DNA from: an uncultured Eubacteriales bacterium
GTDB lineage: Bacteria > Bacillota > Clostridia > Oscillospirales > CAG-272
Assembly: GCA_934467415.1 (NCBI GenBank)
Contig: CAKSLQ010000015.1
Span: 1 to 45,580 of the forward strand
DNA: 45,580 nt
Direction: 5' to 3'
Shown piece after piece: positions 10,237 through 19,265 of the stretch. The notes beneath the pieces are model-generated. The model had not been told where the DNA came from, did no database searches, and saw only the letters and a program-made list of their open reading frames with translations. Every line of letters begins with the position of its first letter. Position 1 is the first letter of the stretch. The position numbers and the translations under genes were made by a program.

Positions 10237-10362
10237 TATCCTTTTTACCTCCCTCGGGGAGGGAGGTGGCACGCGAAGCGTGACGGAAGGAGTTTTGTGC
10301 AATGCGAAAAACTCCCTCAGTCGCCGTCCGGCGACAGCTCCCTCACCGAGGGAGCCAAGGAA
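10237..10362. repeat. Composite palindromic repeat between uvrB and uvrA
   Basis: The left arm is CCTCCCTCGGGGAGGGAGG plus GGCACGCGAAGCGTGACGG and AAGGAGTTTT. The right arm is AAAACTCCCTCAGTCGCCG, CGGCGACAG and CTCCCTCACCGAGGGAG. It separates uvrB from uvrA and could fold as a large hairpin in the shared transcript. Confidence 0.8.
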
Positions 10363-10373
10363 AATCTCCGCGT

Positions 10374-12341
<1,968 letters not shown>

Positions 12342-12353
12342 CGCCGTCTCCTT

Positions 12354-13217
12354 TCAAAGGTTAGATTCGCACACGGGGTGCGCCGTGTAGCCGCCCGCCG
12401 CCGCCGTGATGCGCAGCGGGTAGGGCATGTGGCCGAAGAAAAGCAGGTCGCCGTGCGCCGCCGCCTCGTCCAGCACGCGCAGGCGCGCGGCCAGCAGCAG
12501 CGGGTTTTCTTCCGCGCCCCATGCGGGGTGTTCCGCCTGGCAGACATGGTAGAAAAGGTCGCCGCAGAACAGCAGGGCGCGCCCGCCCGCCGTGAGGCGC
12601 ACGGCGAGGTGATGCGGCGTGTGTCCCGGCGTCGGGACGAGGGATACCGTATCGGTGATCGCCCGCGCGCCGTCCGGCACGGGGACGGCCGCCCCGGCGG
12701 CCAGCACGGGCTCGATCGAGTCGCGCAGCACGCAGACGTCGTCGGGGGAAAGCTCCGGCAGGCGGGCGCGCAGGTCGGCAAGGTCTCCGGCGGGCAAATA
12801 GTATGCCGCGCGCGGGAAGGTCGGCGTCCAGACGCCGTTTTGCAGCCGCGTGTTCCAGCCGACGTGGTCGGCGTGCAGGTGCGTGCAGATCACGGTGTCG
12901 ATCGTTTCGGGCGGGGCAGCCGCCGCAAGGTGGTCGAGCCAGTCCGTGTCGAGACCGCCCCAGCCGCCGCAGAGCGGCTTGCCGTTGCCGATGCCGGTGT
13001 CGATGAGGATGCGCCGCCCGTCGGCAAAGAGCAGAAAGCTCTGCACCGGGGCAAGCACATGCCCGTCGCCGTCGGCGCAGGCCGGAAAGCGCGCCGCATA
13101 GGGGCGGATCGCCGCCGCCGTCATGGCGGGGACGAGGCGCTGAATGATGCTTCCGGCGTCCCCGGTCTCGACGATCCGGAAAATCTGTGCGCCGCCGAAG
13201 TTGAAATGATCGGTCAT
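12354..13217 (-). CDS. MBL-fold metallo-hydrolase
   Basis: A 287-residue metallo-beta-lactamase fold hydrolase. The zinc motif is HLHADH (near residue 110) in ICTHLHADHVGWN, followed by PTPGHTPHHLAV, GDLFYH and a late FGHMPYP. These are the pattern of lactonase/glyoxalase II-like members. The substrate is unknown. The ATG at 13217 was chosen because GGGGAGGAT stands just upstream; the frame stays open further but runs through promoter DNA. A 12-nt gap to uvrB makes it the first gene of the uvr operon. No export signal was seen. Confidence 0.9.
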   Translation of the reverse strand: MTDHFNFGGAQIFRIVETGDAGSIIQRLVPAMTAAAIRPYAARFPACADGDGHVLAPVQSFLLFADGRRILIDTGIGNGKPLCGGWGGLDTDWLDHLAAAAPPETIDTVICTHLHADHVGWNTRLQNGVWTPTFPRAAYYLPAGDLADLRARLPELSPDDVCVLRDSIEPVLAAGAAVPVPDGARAITDTVSLVPTPGHTPHHLAVRLTAGGRALLFCGDLFYHVCQAEHPAWGAEENPLLLAARLRVLDEAAAHGDLLFFGHMPYPLRITAAAGGYTAHPVCESNL

Positions 13218-13286
13218 TTTATCCTCCCCGTCCAAAAGCTGCCGAAAAAGTTCTATGGGAAAAAGTTGATTTTCACCGAATATCAT

Positions 13287-13315
13287 ATTATACCACATTC
13301 CGAACAGCCTGTAAA
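13287..13315 (-). promoter_or_regulatory. Promoter of the MBL-uvrB-uvrA operon
   Basis: On the minus strand TTTACA (13315-13310), a 17-nt spacer and TATAAT (13292-13287). A GAAC...GTTC-type SOS operator was looked for and not found here. Confidence 0.8.
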
Positions 13316-13335
13316 GGGGGCGCCGCCGGAAATAC

Positions 13336-13365
13336 AAAAAGGAAGTGCCGTAGCACTTCCTTTTT
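13336..13365. terminator. Bidirectional hairpin with A and T tracts
   Basis: A 13-bp perfect inverted repeat (AAAAAGGAAGTGC, loop CGTA, mirrored). No gene ends here. It sits just upstream of the uvr operon promoter and would stop minus-strand transcripts coming from the inverted repeat at 13455. Confidence 0.8.
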
Positions 13366-13454
13366 GCATGGAAAACACGGGAAAACGCCGTATACCGCAT
13401 CGAAAAGCATTCGGCACCCGCATCGCCGAACGGTTTATACCGTTTCGGGATATG

Positions 13455-13755
13455 ATTAGTATACCAAATTGAGTACCATAAGCGATACGAACACACAAGG
13501 TTTTGACCGGCGTCTTTCCGTCCGTGCATCGTCAAAAGACTTGGAAATACCGGCGTATTCCTTGCGTCTTTTTTCTCGCCCGGGCAAAAATCCGCTCGGT
13601 CAAAACTGCAAGGCACCTGCGGGCGAGAGATTTTGTGATGATTTTTGCTGCGGACAACGACGGAATATGTCAATATTCCGAGGCGGACAATGAGAAAAGC
13701 GCGCAAAATATCCGCCCGCAGGCTTGTGCGCTCGTATCGCTTATGGTATACTAAT
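13455..13755. repeat. Inverted repeat carrying promoter-like arms
   Basis: The left arm (13455-13500) and right arm (13723-13755) are inverted copies sharing ATTAGTATACCA and TAAGCGATACG. The left arm has 12 extra nt (AATTGAGTACCA) between those blocks. The right arm contains the XRE gene promoter. The ~220 nt between the arms holds the hairpin GGAATATGTCAATATTCC and no convincing ORF. No flanking target duplication was seen. Confidence 0.65.
13724..13752 (+). promoter_or_regulatory. Promoter of the XRE regulator
   Basis: TTGTGC (13724-13729), a 17-nt spacer and TATACT (13747-13752), inside the right arm of the inverted repeat. Confidence 0.7.
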
Positions 13756-13810
13756 GTCAAGAGCTATTTTTGACAATGTTAAGAGTTATTTTTGTCAAGA
13801 GTTATTTTGA
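13755..13810 (+). promoter_or_regulatory. Three direct repeats, likely operator of the XRE gene
   Basis: TGTCAAGAGCTATTTTT (13755), TGTTAAGAGTTATTTTT (13777) and TGTCAAGAGTTATTTT (13793) follow the -10 box directly. They cover the transcription start and leader of the XRE gene, a usual place for autorepression. Binding by the XRE protein is inferred from position only. Confidence 0.6.
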
Positions 13811-13845
13811 TTGCTTTGGCTTGCGCCGGCGGAGAGGGAGAAATT

Positions 13846-14043
13846 ATGCGTTTGCGGGAGCTTCGCCGGGAGCGCGGCATTACACAACTGAAACTCGGCA
13901 TGGATCTGAATATGAGTCAGAACACGATCTCGCGCTACGAAACCGGGGCACACGAGGCGGGGTACGCGGAGCTTTGCCGCATCGCGGAATACTTCGGCGT
14001 GACCGTGGACTATCTGCTGGAGCGAACCGATCGGCGGAACTGA
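13846..14043 (+). CDS. Small XRE-family helix-turn-helix regulator
   Basis: A 65-residue protein made only of a Cro/C1-type DNA-binding domain. It contains LRELRRERGITQLKLGMDLNM, SQNTISRYETGAHEAG and IAEYFGVTVDYLLERTD, the standard five-helix XRE layout. The ATG at 13846 follows GGAGAGGGAG; a TTG further upstream lies inside the operator-like repeats and was rejected. A promoter and three direct repeats lie just upstream and a terminator follows at 14170, so it looks like a self-regulated single-gene unit. Confidence 0.9.
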   Translation: MRLRELRRERGITQLKLGMDLNMSQNTISRYETGAHEAGYAELCRIAEYFGVTVDYLLERTDRRN

Positions 14044-14169
14044 CGCCGGGCCGTCCGGGAAAACACGCATCGGCTTGTCCGGCGGCCGAAAAACACCGTT
14101 TTTGCATCAAAAAGCGGCTGCGGAGCGATTTCGGACGCAAAAATCGCCCGCCGCCGTCCGTTGTGCGCG

Positions 14170-14210
14170 AAAATCACCCCACATGCACTTTGCATACGGG
14201 GTGATTTTTT
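14170..14210 (+). terminator. Terminator of the XRE gene
   Basis: AAAATCACCCC (14170-14180) pairs with GGGGTGATTTT (14198-14208), followed by more T. The loop holds a small ATGCA/TGCAT pairing. It overlaps the promoter at 14190-14218. 14044-14169 shows nothing else. Confidence 0.85.
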
Positions 14211-14218
14211 GGTATACT
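14190..14218 (+). promoter_or_regulatory. Promoter overlapping the terminator
   Basis: TTGCAT (14190-14195), a 17-nt spacer and TATACT (14213-14218). The -35 box lies in the loop of the terminator hairpin and the spacer runs through its 3' stem. It would drive the 38-aa ORF and the CNNM gene. Confidence 0.75.
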
Positions 14219-14258
14219 CGTACCGATACACAAATTTCTGATACGGAGGAACCTTTTT

Positions 14259-14375
14259 ATGGACGACGCCGGCCCTGCCGACGGCAATTTATGCGCGACG
14301 CGCGCGCTTGCCCTGCGCTACGATCTGTACAAGGCAAAGCTCGCTCACCCGCGCGTCTCCGACCTGCGAAATTGA
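14259..14375 (+). CDS. Unrecognised 38-residue ORF
   Basis: A short ORF (MDDAGPADGNLCATRALALR ... VSDLRN) with a good ribosome site (GGAGG, 9 nt before the ATG) and its own strong promoter 41 nt upstream. It ends 51 nt before the CNNM transporter gene. No signal peptide, membrane segment or regulatory amino-acid run is visible. It could be a real microprotein or a leader ORF that affects the transporter gene. I do not recognise it. Confidence 0.5.
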   Translation: MDDAGPADGNLCATRALALRYDLYKAKLAHPRVSDLRN

Positions 14376-14426
14376 TGTGCGCTCCTTTTTCGACACATCA
14401 TTTTACTTATCGGAGGTTATTTTTAC

Positions 14427-15746
14427 ATGAAAATTTTCTTACAGCTGCTGTTGCAGGTCGTTCTGATCGGACTGAACGCCTTTTTCGCCTGCGCCGAGAT
14501 TGCGGTGCTTTCCGTCAATGAGGCGCGTCTCGCCCAGCTCGAGGAGCAGGGCAACAAAAAAGCCCGCCGCCTCGCCAAGCTCACCGCCGACCCCGCGCGC
14601 TTCCTCGCGACGATCCAGGTGGCCATCACGCTGGCCGGGTTCTTCGGCAGCGCATTTGCGGCCGACAACTTTGCCGGACCGCTGACCGACGCGCTCTGGC
14701 GCGCGGGCGGCCCGCTCAGCCGCGACGCGATCCATACGATCTCGCTGGTGCTGGTGACGCTGATTCTCTCGTTTTTCACGCTGGTGCTCGGCGAACTTGT
14801 GCCGAAGCGTGTGGCGATGAAAAAGGCCGAGGCGCTCTCGCTCTCGATGGCGGGCATCATCGGCACGCTGTCCACGTTGTTCCGCCCCATCGTCTGGCTG
14901 CTGTCCGTCTCGACCAACGGCGTGCTGCGCCTCTGCGGCATTGATCCGAACGCCGCAGACGACACGGTCTACGAGGAGGACATCAAGGACCTTGCCGATC
15001 AGGGCAGCCGCAAGGGGGAGATCGACAGCGACGAGCGCGAGATCATCCACAACCTGTTTGCCTTTGACGACATCTCGGTGAGCGAAATCGCGACCCACCG
15101 CACCGACATGATCGTGCTGGATACCGCGGACAGCGACGCCGACTGGCAGAAGACCATCGCGGAGAGCCGCCACGGCTTTTACCCCGTGTGCGACGAGAGC
15201 CGCGATAAGATTGTCGGCATCCTTTCGGCGCGCGACTATCTCATTCTTGCCGACCGCAGCCGTGAAAACGTGATGGCAAGCGCCGTGCGTCCGGTCTTCT
15301 TTGTCCCCGAGGGGGTGCGCGCGGATGTGCTGTTCCGCCGCATGAAGCAGGCGAAGGAGCACTTTGCCGTGGTGCTGGACGAATACGGCGGCGTCTTCGG
15401 CATTGTGACGATGACCGATCTCCTCGCGCAGATCGTCGGCGACTTTGACGACGAGAGCGGCGAGGCCGAGACGCCCGAGATCGTGCAGCTGGACGAGGAC
15501 ACCTGGAAGATCCGCGGCGACGCGGCGCTCGACACGGTGGCCGAGACGCTGAAGATCGAGCTGCCGACCGACGAGTACGACACCTTCGGCGGCTACGTCA
15601 TGGCGCAGCGCGCCGCCGTCCCCGCGGACGGCACGGTCTTCTCCATCGAGACGGACGCGCTTGCGCTCACCGACTGCCTGGTGGAAAACCGCCGCATCGT
15701 GACCGCGACGGCCAAGCTCCGCGCAAAAGAGCCCGCCGCCGTGTGA
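14427..15746 (+). CDS. CNNM/CorC-HlyC family transporter (hemolysin-like)
   Basis: A 439-residue membrane protein. Residues 1-150 form the DUF21/CNNM membrane domain (helices at about 1-25, 55-80, 100-120 and 130-150; LGELVPKRVAMKKAE is the family hallmark). Two CBS domains lie near 205-330, and a C-terminal CorC_HlyC domain (TWKIRGDAALDTVAE...DEYDTFGGYVM) near 350-430. Members such as MpfA export Mg2+, so divalent cation efflux is the likely role. The hemolysin name is historical. The ATG follows GGAGG. It shares the promoter at 14190 with the 38-aa ORF and ends at the hairpin 15761-15791. Confidence 0.93.
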   Translation: MKIFLQLLLQVVLIGLNAFFACAEIAVLSVNEARLAQLEEQGNKKARRLAKLTADPARFLATIQVAITLAGFFGSAFAADNFAGPLTDALWRAGGPLSRDAIHTISLVLVTLILSFFTLVLGELVPKRVAMKKAEALSLSMAGIIGTLSTLFRPIVWLLSVSTNGVLRLCGIDPNAADDTVYEEDIKDLADQGSRKGEIDSDEREIIHNLFAFDDISVSEIATHRTDMIVLDTADSDADWQKTIAESRHGFYPVCDESRDKIVGILSARDYLILADRSRENVMASAVRPVFFVPEGVRADVLFRRMKQAKEHFAVVLDEYGGVFGIVTMTDLLAQIVGDFDDESGEAETPEIVQLDEDTWKIRGDAALDTVAETLKIELPTDEYDTFGGYVMAQRAAVPADGTVFSIETDALALTDCLVENRRIVTATAKLRAKEPAAV

Positions 15747-15760
15747 CAAACATAAAGCAT

Positions 15761-15791
15761 AAAAAAGAAAACCGCCGACGGCGGTTTTCTT
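15761..15791. terminator. Terminator hairpin, left copy
   Basis: AAGAAAACCGCC, loop GAC, GGCGGTTTTCTT, preceded by A. It stands 14 nt past the CNNM stop. The same 31 nt recur at 16028-16058 with one change in the loop. Confidence 0.88.
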
Positions 15792-16027
15792 AGGTTGCGG
15801 GCAAAGTTCGGTTATCTATTTTCAGCCCCCTCGGTGAGGGGGCTGTCGCCGAAAGGCGACTGGGGGAGTTTTTGCTATGTGCAAAACTCCTTCCGTCACG
15901 GCGCTGCCGTGATGTTTTCCGAAGGAAAACTCATGAGGAACGCATCGCGTTCCGTGCCACACTCCCTCACCGAGGGAGGTAAAGGACCATGCGACTACGC
16001 ATAGGTTTTCCGGTTGTCATCACGCTG
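15792..16027. mobile_element. MITE-like palindromic element B in a terminator
   Basis: A 236-bp element beginning AGGTTGCGGGCAAAG and ending GTTGTCATCACGCTG, like elements A, C and D. Inside: AGCCCCCTCGGTGAGGGGGCT, GTCGCCGAAAGGCGAC, facing GGGGGAGTTTTT and AAAACTCC, a nested two-hairpin module (15911-15955) and CTCCCTCACCGAGGGAGG. It is flanked by two copies of the terminator hairpin. Confidence 0.75.
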
Positions 16028-16062
16028 AAAAAAGAAAACCGCCGTCGGCGGTTTTCTTTTTT
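16028..16062. terminator. Terminator hairpin, right copy
   Basis: AAAAAAGAAAACCGCC, loop GTC, GGCGGTTTTCTTTTTT. It lies 7 nt past the stop of the minus-strand symporter gene and has T tracts on both strands. Confidence 0.9.
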
Positions 16063-16068
16063 ACCGAT

Positions 16069-17439
16069 TTACTTAAAGAACTTGTCCCAGATGCCGAACG
16101 CGAAGATGAACAGCACGATGAGGGGCAGGATGCAGGTGAAATACACGCGCAGGCGGCGGCTGACCTTCAGCCCGTGGCCCGCGTTGGCCTCGGCGAGGTA
16201 GTTGTCAAAGCCCCAGCCGTAGCGCGAAACGCAGAACAGCAGGTAGACGAGCGACCCGAGCGGCAGGAAAATGTTGCTGACGAGAAAGTCCTCGAGGTCG
16301 AGAATCGTGCCGCCGAACGGCGCGAAGAAGTCCGACTGCCAGAGGTTATAGCCGAAGACGCAGGGGAGGGACAGGAGCGAGATCAGCACGAGGTTGATGA
16401 GCGAGGACTTCTTCCGCGACCAGCGGAACAGCTCCATGTCGCAGCAGATGATGTTTTCAAACACCGCAAAGACGGTGGAGAGCGCCGCAAACGCCATGAA
16501 GATGAAGAACAGGCTGCCCCAGAGCCTGCCGAGCGGCATGTTGGCAAAGATGTTGGGCAGGGTGACGAAGATGAGGTTCGGCCCCGCGTCCGGATTGACG
16601 CCGTAGCTGTAGCAGGCGGGGAAAATGATGAGCCCCGCCGTGACGGCGACAAAGGTGTCGAGCGCGACCACGCGCACCGACTCGCCGAGCAGGGTGTGAT
16701 CCCGGCCGATGTAGCTGCCGAAGATCGCCATCGCGCCGACGCCGAGGCTGAGCGTGAAGAACGCCTGGTTCATCGCGCCGACCAGCGTGGAGACGATGCC
16801 GACCGACTTCATGCGCGCGAAGTCCGGCACGAGGAAGAAGCGCAGCCCCTCCTTTGCCCCCGGCATGAAGAAGCTGTGTACCGCGAGCGCCACCATGATG
16901 GCGAGCAGCGCGATCATCATGACCTTGGTGACGCGCTCAAGCCCGTTCTGCAAGCCGACGACGCAGACCGCGATGCCGAGCACGACCACGACGAGCATCC
17001 AGAACGCCATCGTCGCGGGGCTTGCCAGCATGTCGGTGAACGCCGTGCCGACCTGCTCGGTGCTCACCCCCTCGAGCTTGCCCGCGGCGGTGAGATAGAA
17101 GTAATGCAGCATCCAGCCCGCAACCGTGGTGTAGAACATCATCAGCAGATAGCAGCCGATGAGCGTGAAATAGCCGTGGATATGCCATTTCTGCCCCGGC
17201 TTCTCCAGCGCCTGATAGGCGCGGACGGGGCTCTTTTGGCTGGCGCGGCCGACGGCGAACTCCATCGTCATGACCGGCAGGCCGAGCATCACGAGAAACA
17301 GAATATAAAACAGGACAAATGCCCCGCCGCCGCCCTGACCCGCGACATAGGGGAACTTCCACACGTTGCCGATGCCGATCGCACAGCCCGCCGACAGAAG
17401 AATGAAGCCGAGACGTGATTTGAGATTTTCTCTTTCCAT
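16069..17439 (-). CDS. Neurotransmitter:sodium symporter (SNF) family transporter
   Basis: A 456-residue polytopic protein with about 11-12 hydrophobic helices. TM1 carries the unwound sodium-site motif GNVWKFPY (24-31; GNVWRFPY in most members). TM2 and loop contain GLPVMTMEFAVGR, and TM6-8 keep F.LSLGVGAM and FAALSTVFAVFE. The fold is LeuT-like and would couple Na+ entry to uptake of an amino acid or similar small solute. The substrate is not readable. The ATG follows GAAAGGA. It has its own promoter (17478-17506) and ends at the duplicated terminator hairpin 16028-16062. Confidence 0.93.
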   Translation of the reverse strand: MERENLKSRLGFILLSAGCAIGIGNVWKFPYVAGQGGGGAFVLFYILFLVMLGLPVMTMEFAVGRASQKSPVRAYQALEKPGQKWHIHGYFTLIGCYLLMMFYTTVAGWMLHYFYLTAAGKLEGVSTEQVGTAFTDMLASPATMAFWMLVVVVLGIAVCVVGLQNGLERVTKVMMIALLAIMVALAVHSFFMPGAKEGLRFFLVPDFARMKSVGIVSTLVGAMNQAFFTLSLGVGAMAIFGSYIGRDHTLLGESVRVVALDTFVAVTAGLIIFPACYSYGVNPDAGPNLIFVTLPNIFANMPLGRLWGSLFFIFMAFAALSTVFAVFENIICCDMELFRWSRKKSSLINLVLISLLSLPCVFGYNLWQSDFFAPFGGTILDLEDFLVSNIFLPLGSLVYLLFCVSRYGWGFDNYLAEANAGHGLKVSRRLRVYFTCILPLIVLFIFAFGIWDKFFK

Positions 17440-17477
17440 GGTTGTCTGATCCTTTCCGCCGCGCGTGCGACGGGATT

Positions 17478-17506
17478 ATTTTAGCATAGATCCCGCCAAA
17501 ATGCAA
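17478..17506 (-). promoter_or_regulatory. Extended -10 promoter of the SNF symporter
   Basis: On the minus strand TTGCAT (17506-17501), a 17-nt spacer ending TGC, and TAAAAT (17483-17478). Confidence 0.8.
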
Positions 17507-17544
17507 GAAAAAATCGCCAGCCTTCGCAAAGGAAAAGGAAAAAG

Positions 17545-17565
17545 CCCCCGCCGAGGCGGGAGGCT
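17545..17565. terminator. Terminator hairpin, left copy
   Basis: CCCCCGCCGAGGCGGGAGGCT, with an A-rich stretch on its left that is a T run on the minus strand. It matches the start of 17757-17777 with one change. Together the two copies account for the expected terminator of the minus-strand lipoprotein gene. Confidence 0.7.
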
Positions 17566-17755
17566 CAGGCCGCGGACAAATCTAAAAATCTGTCCATAGC
17601 CGCGTTATCATTTACCTCCCTCAGTGAGGGAGGTGTCACGCGAAGCGTGACGGAAGGAGTTTTACAGAGAGCAAAACTCCCCCAGTCGGCTCACGCCGAC
17701 AGCCCCCTCAATGAGGGGGCTGAAAATTGGCAACCGGACTTTGTCATCCCTCTGT
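17566..17755. mobile_element. MITE-like palindromic element C in a terminator
   Basis: A ~190-bp element, the simplest copy. It starts CAGGCCGCGGACAAATC and ends ACTTTGTCATCCCTCTG. Arm 1 is CCTCCCTCAGTGAGGGAGG, TCACGCGAAGCGTGA, GGAGTTTT. Arm 2 is AAAACTCCCCCAG, GTCGGCTCACGCCGAC and AGCCCCCTCAATGAGGGGGCT. No extra nested module, so it may be close to the basic form. Confidence 0.75.
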
Positions 17756-17780
17756 CCTCCCGCCGAGGCGGGAGGCTTTT
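17756..17780. terminator. Terminator hairpin, right copy
   Basis: CCTCCCGCCGAGGCGGGAGG followed by CTTTTT on the plus strand, 5 nt past the stop of the minus-strand lipoprotein gene. On the minus strand the T run is absent here and is instead found beyond the left copy. Confidence 0.75.
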
Positions 17781-17784
17781 TCCT

Positions 17785-19251
17785 TTACTGCTCCGTGCCG
17801 ATGCCGAGTGAGCGGCGGTAGGCCTCGGAAATGACGCTGAGGATAATCGTCGCGGGCTGCTCGAGCGAGGCATAGCGGCTCGACCAGTCAAAGCTGCCGC
17901 TTTGCAGCAGGTAGATCAGATTCTTGTTGAGGTTGGCGGGCTGATAGCAGTAGCCGAGGTCGTAGGCGCGGCCCCCAAAGATAATATCCAGCATGTCCGC
18001 GCTCTCCTCGTCGCGCGTATACTGCCCCATCAGCGTCTTCTCGTAGTATGCGGGGAGGATGTATTCGTGCGAATAATAGCCGATCGCCTCGAGGATCGCC
18101 GAGGTGCGCGCCTCGTCCTCCACCAGCAGCGGGACGCAGAGGAAGTTCATATAGTAGGGCGCGACGGTGCTCTCATAGGCCGTCTGCCGCTCGCTGTAAT
18201 GCGCATAGGGCAGGATGCCGTAGTCGGTCTCCATATCGCGGAAATCGCTGAGCGTGCCGATCGTCGTCATAAAGAAGAGCGCCTTGTTGCCGCTGAAGGT
18301 CGCGACGTATTCCTTCGCCGCCGAATTGTGCTGATACATCAGCGAGGTGCGGGCGTCGTGCGTCATGTTGTAGAACAGCTCCAGCACATTGTAGGTCGTC
18401 TCGGTGTTCAGCGTCAGCTCATAGGTATTGGTCGCGTCGTTCAGCGTGACCATCCGCTGCCCGGCGGCGTTCACCACGCCGTAGACCGCGTCCACCCAGT
18501 AGAGCAGGCCGTACACATCGGTCACGCTGTCGCCGTCGGTGTCGTCCGACACGTCCTTGGCGATCGAATACATCTTTTCGAGCGTCCAGAGGTTGTCGTC
18601 CACCAGGTCGTACAGGTTTTCGACGTGGTACTGTGCCGCAAGGTCCTTGTTGAAGGCGACGCAGTAGGCCTGATCCATCATGTTGATGCCGAAATCCCCC
18701 GTGGTGAAGAACAACGACCCCGCAAACCGGAAGGTCTCGTTGGCGCTTTGGTCATACCATGTGTTTTCCGCATCGAAATAGGGCAGGATGCCGAGGTCGG
18801 TGAGATACCCCTCGTAGGCCAGCTGGCTGACGTCGTAGCCGGGGATGACGCAGGCGTCGTAGGTGTAGTCCCCCGCCGTCGCCTCGCGCACCAGCGTGCG
18901 GTAGGCCTCGGGTGACTGCTGGTTGGCCGTGGAGTCCTTCTGCGCGGTCACGATCTTGATGTTGTAGAGCCCCTCGACCGCGCGGTTGCGCCGTTCGACG
19001 GCGGCGTCCAGCACGGAGGGATTCTTGTCGTCAAAGAGAAAGTCGTTTTCGACGACATTCTTGCGTCCGACCGACAGGATGTTGAATTCGTGCCCCTCGA
19101 AGTCGTAGGTCGGCAGCGTGTAGCCCGCCTCCGGCGCGGTCGTATCCGACGCGGCGGGGTCGGTGGTCACGGCCGGCTTTTTGCCGCAGGCGGCAAGGAG
19201 CGGCACAAGCAGCGAAGCGGCAAGCGCCGCCGCCAGGATGCGAAGTTTCAA
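17785..19251 (-). CDS. Extracellular solute-binding lipoprotein 1
   Basis: A 488-residue lipoprotein with a signal peptide and lipobox LLAAC (Cys at 22), then a Thr/Asp-rich linker and a family 1-type solute-binding fold. A Ca2+-loop-like DDTDGDSVTDVYG lies mid-protein. Motifs shared with the two other binders in this window are METDYGILPYAHYSE, MGQYTRDEESADMLD and RAYDLGYCYQPANLNK. The start is TTG, supported by GAGGGGAGG 7 nt upstream; no in-frame ATG fits better. It lies 14 nt after the GH43-type gene, so the pair is an operon. A glycan ligand is inferred from context. No permease genes are adjacent. Confidence 0.88.
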   Translation of the reverse strand: MKLRILAAALAASLLVPLLAACGKKPAVTTDPAASDTTAPEAGYTLPTYDFEGHEFNILSVGRKNVVENDFLFDDKNPSVLDAAVERRNRAVEGLYNIKIVTAQKDSTANQQSPEAYRTLVREATAGDYTYDACVIPGYDVSQLAYEGYLTDLGILPYFDAENTWYDQSANETFRFAGSLFFTTGDFGINMMDQAYCVAFNKDLAAQYHVENLYDLVDDNLWTLEKMYSIAKDVSDDTDGDSVTDVYGLLYWVDAVYGVVNAAGQRMVTLNDATNTYELTLNTETTYNVLELFYNMTHDARTSLMYQHNSAAKEYVATFSGNKALFFMTTIGTLSDFRDMETDYGILPYAHYSERQTAYESTVAPYYMNFLCVPLLVEDEARTSAILEAIGYYSHEYILPAYYEKTLMGQYTRDEESADMLDIIFGGRAYDLGYCYQPANLNKNLIYLLQSGSFDWSSRYASLEQPATIILSVISEAYRRSLGIGTEQ

Positions 19252-19265
19252 GCGGATGCCTCCCC

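Noticed and set aside
13218..13320. LexA/SOS box for the uvr operon
   Set aside because: GAACAGCC near the promoter lacks the second GTTC half; no full GAAC-N4-GTTC site was found.
13469..13754. Short ORFs between the inverted-repeat arms
   Set aside because: Two overlapping frames exist, but neither has a ribosome site or recognisable sequence, and both cross the promoter arm.
13455..13755. Inverted repeat as a typical MITE
   Set aside because: Arms are unequal and no target-site duplication flanks them; the arms coincide with promoter elements, so a regulatory origin is at least as likely.
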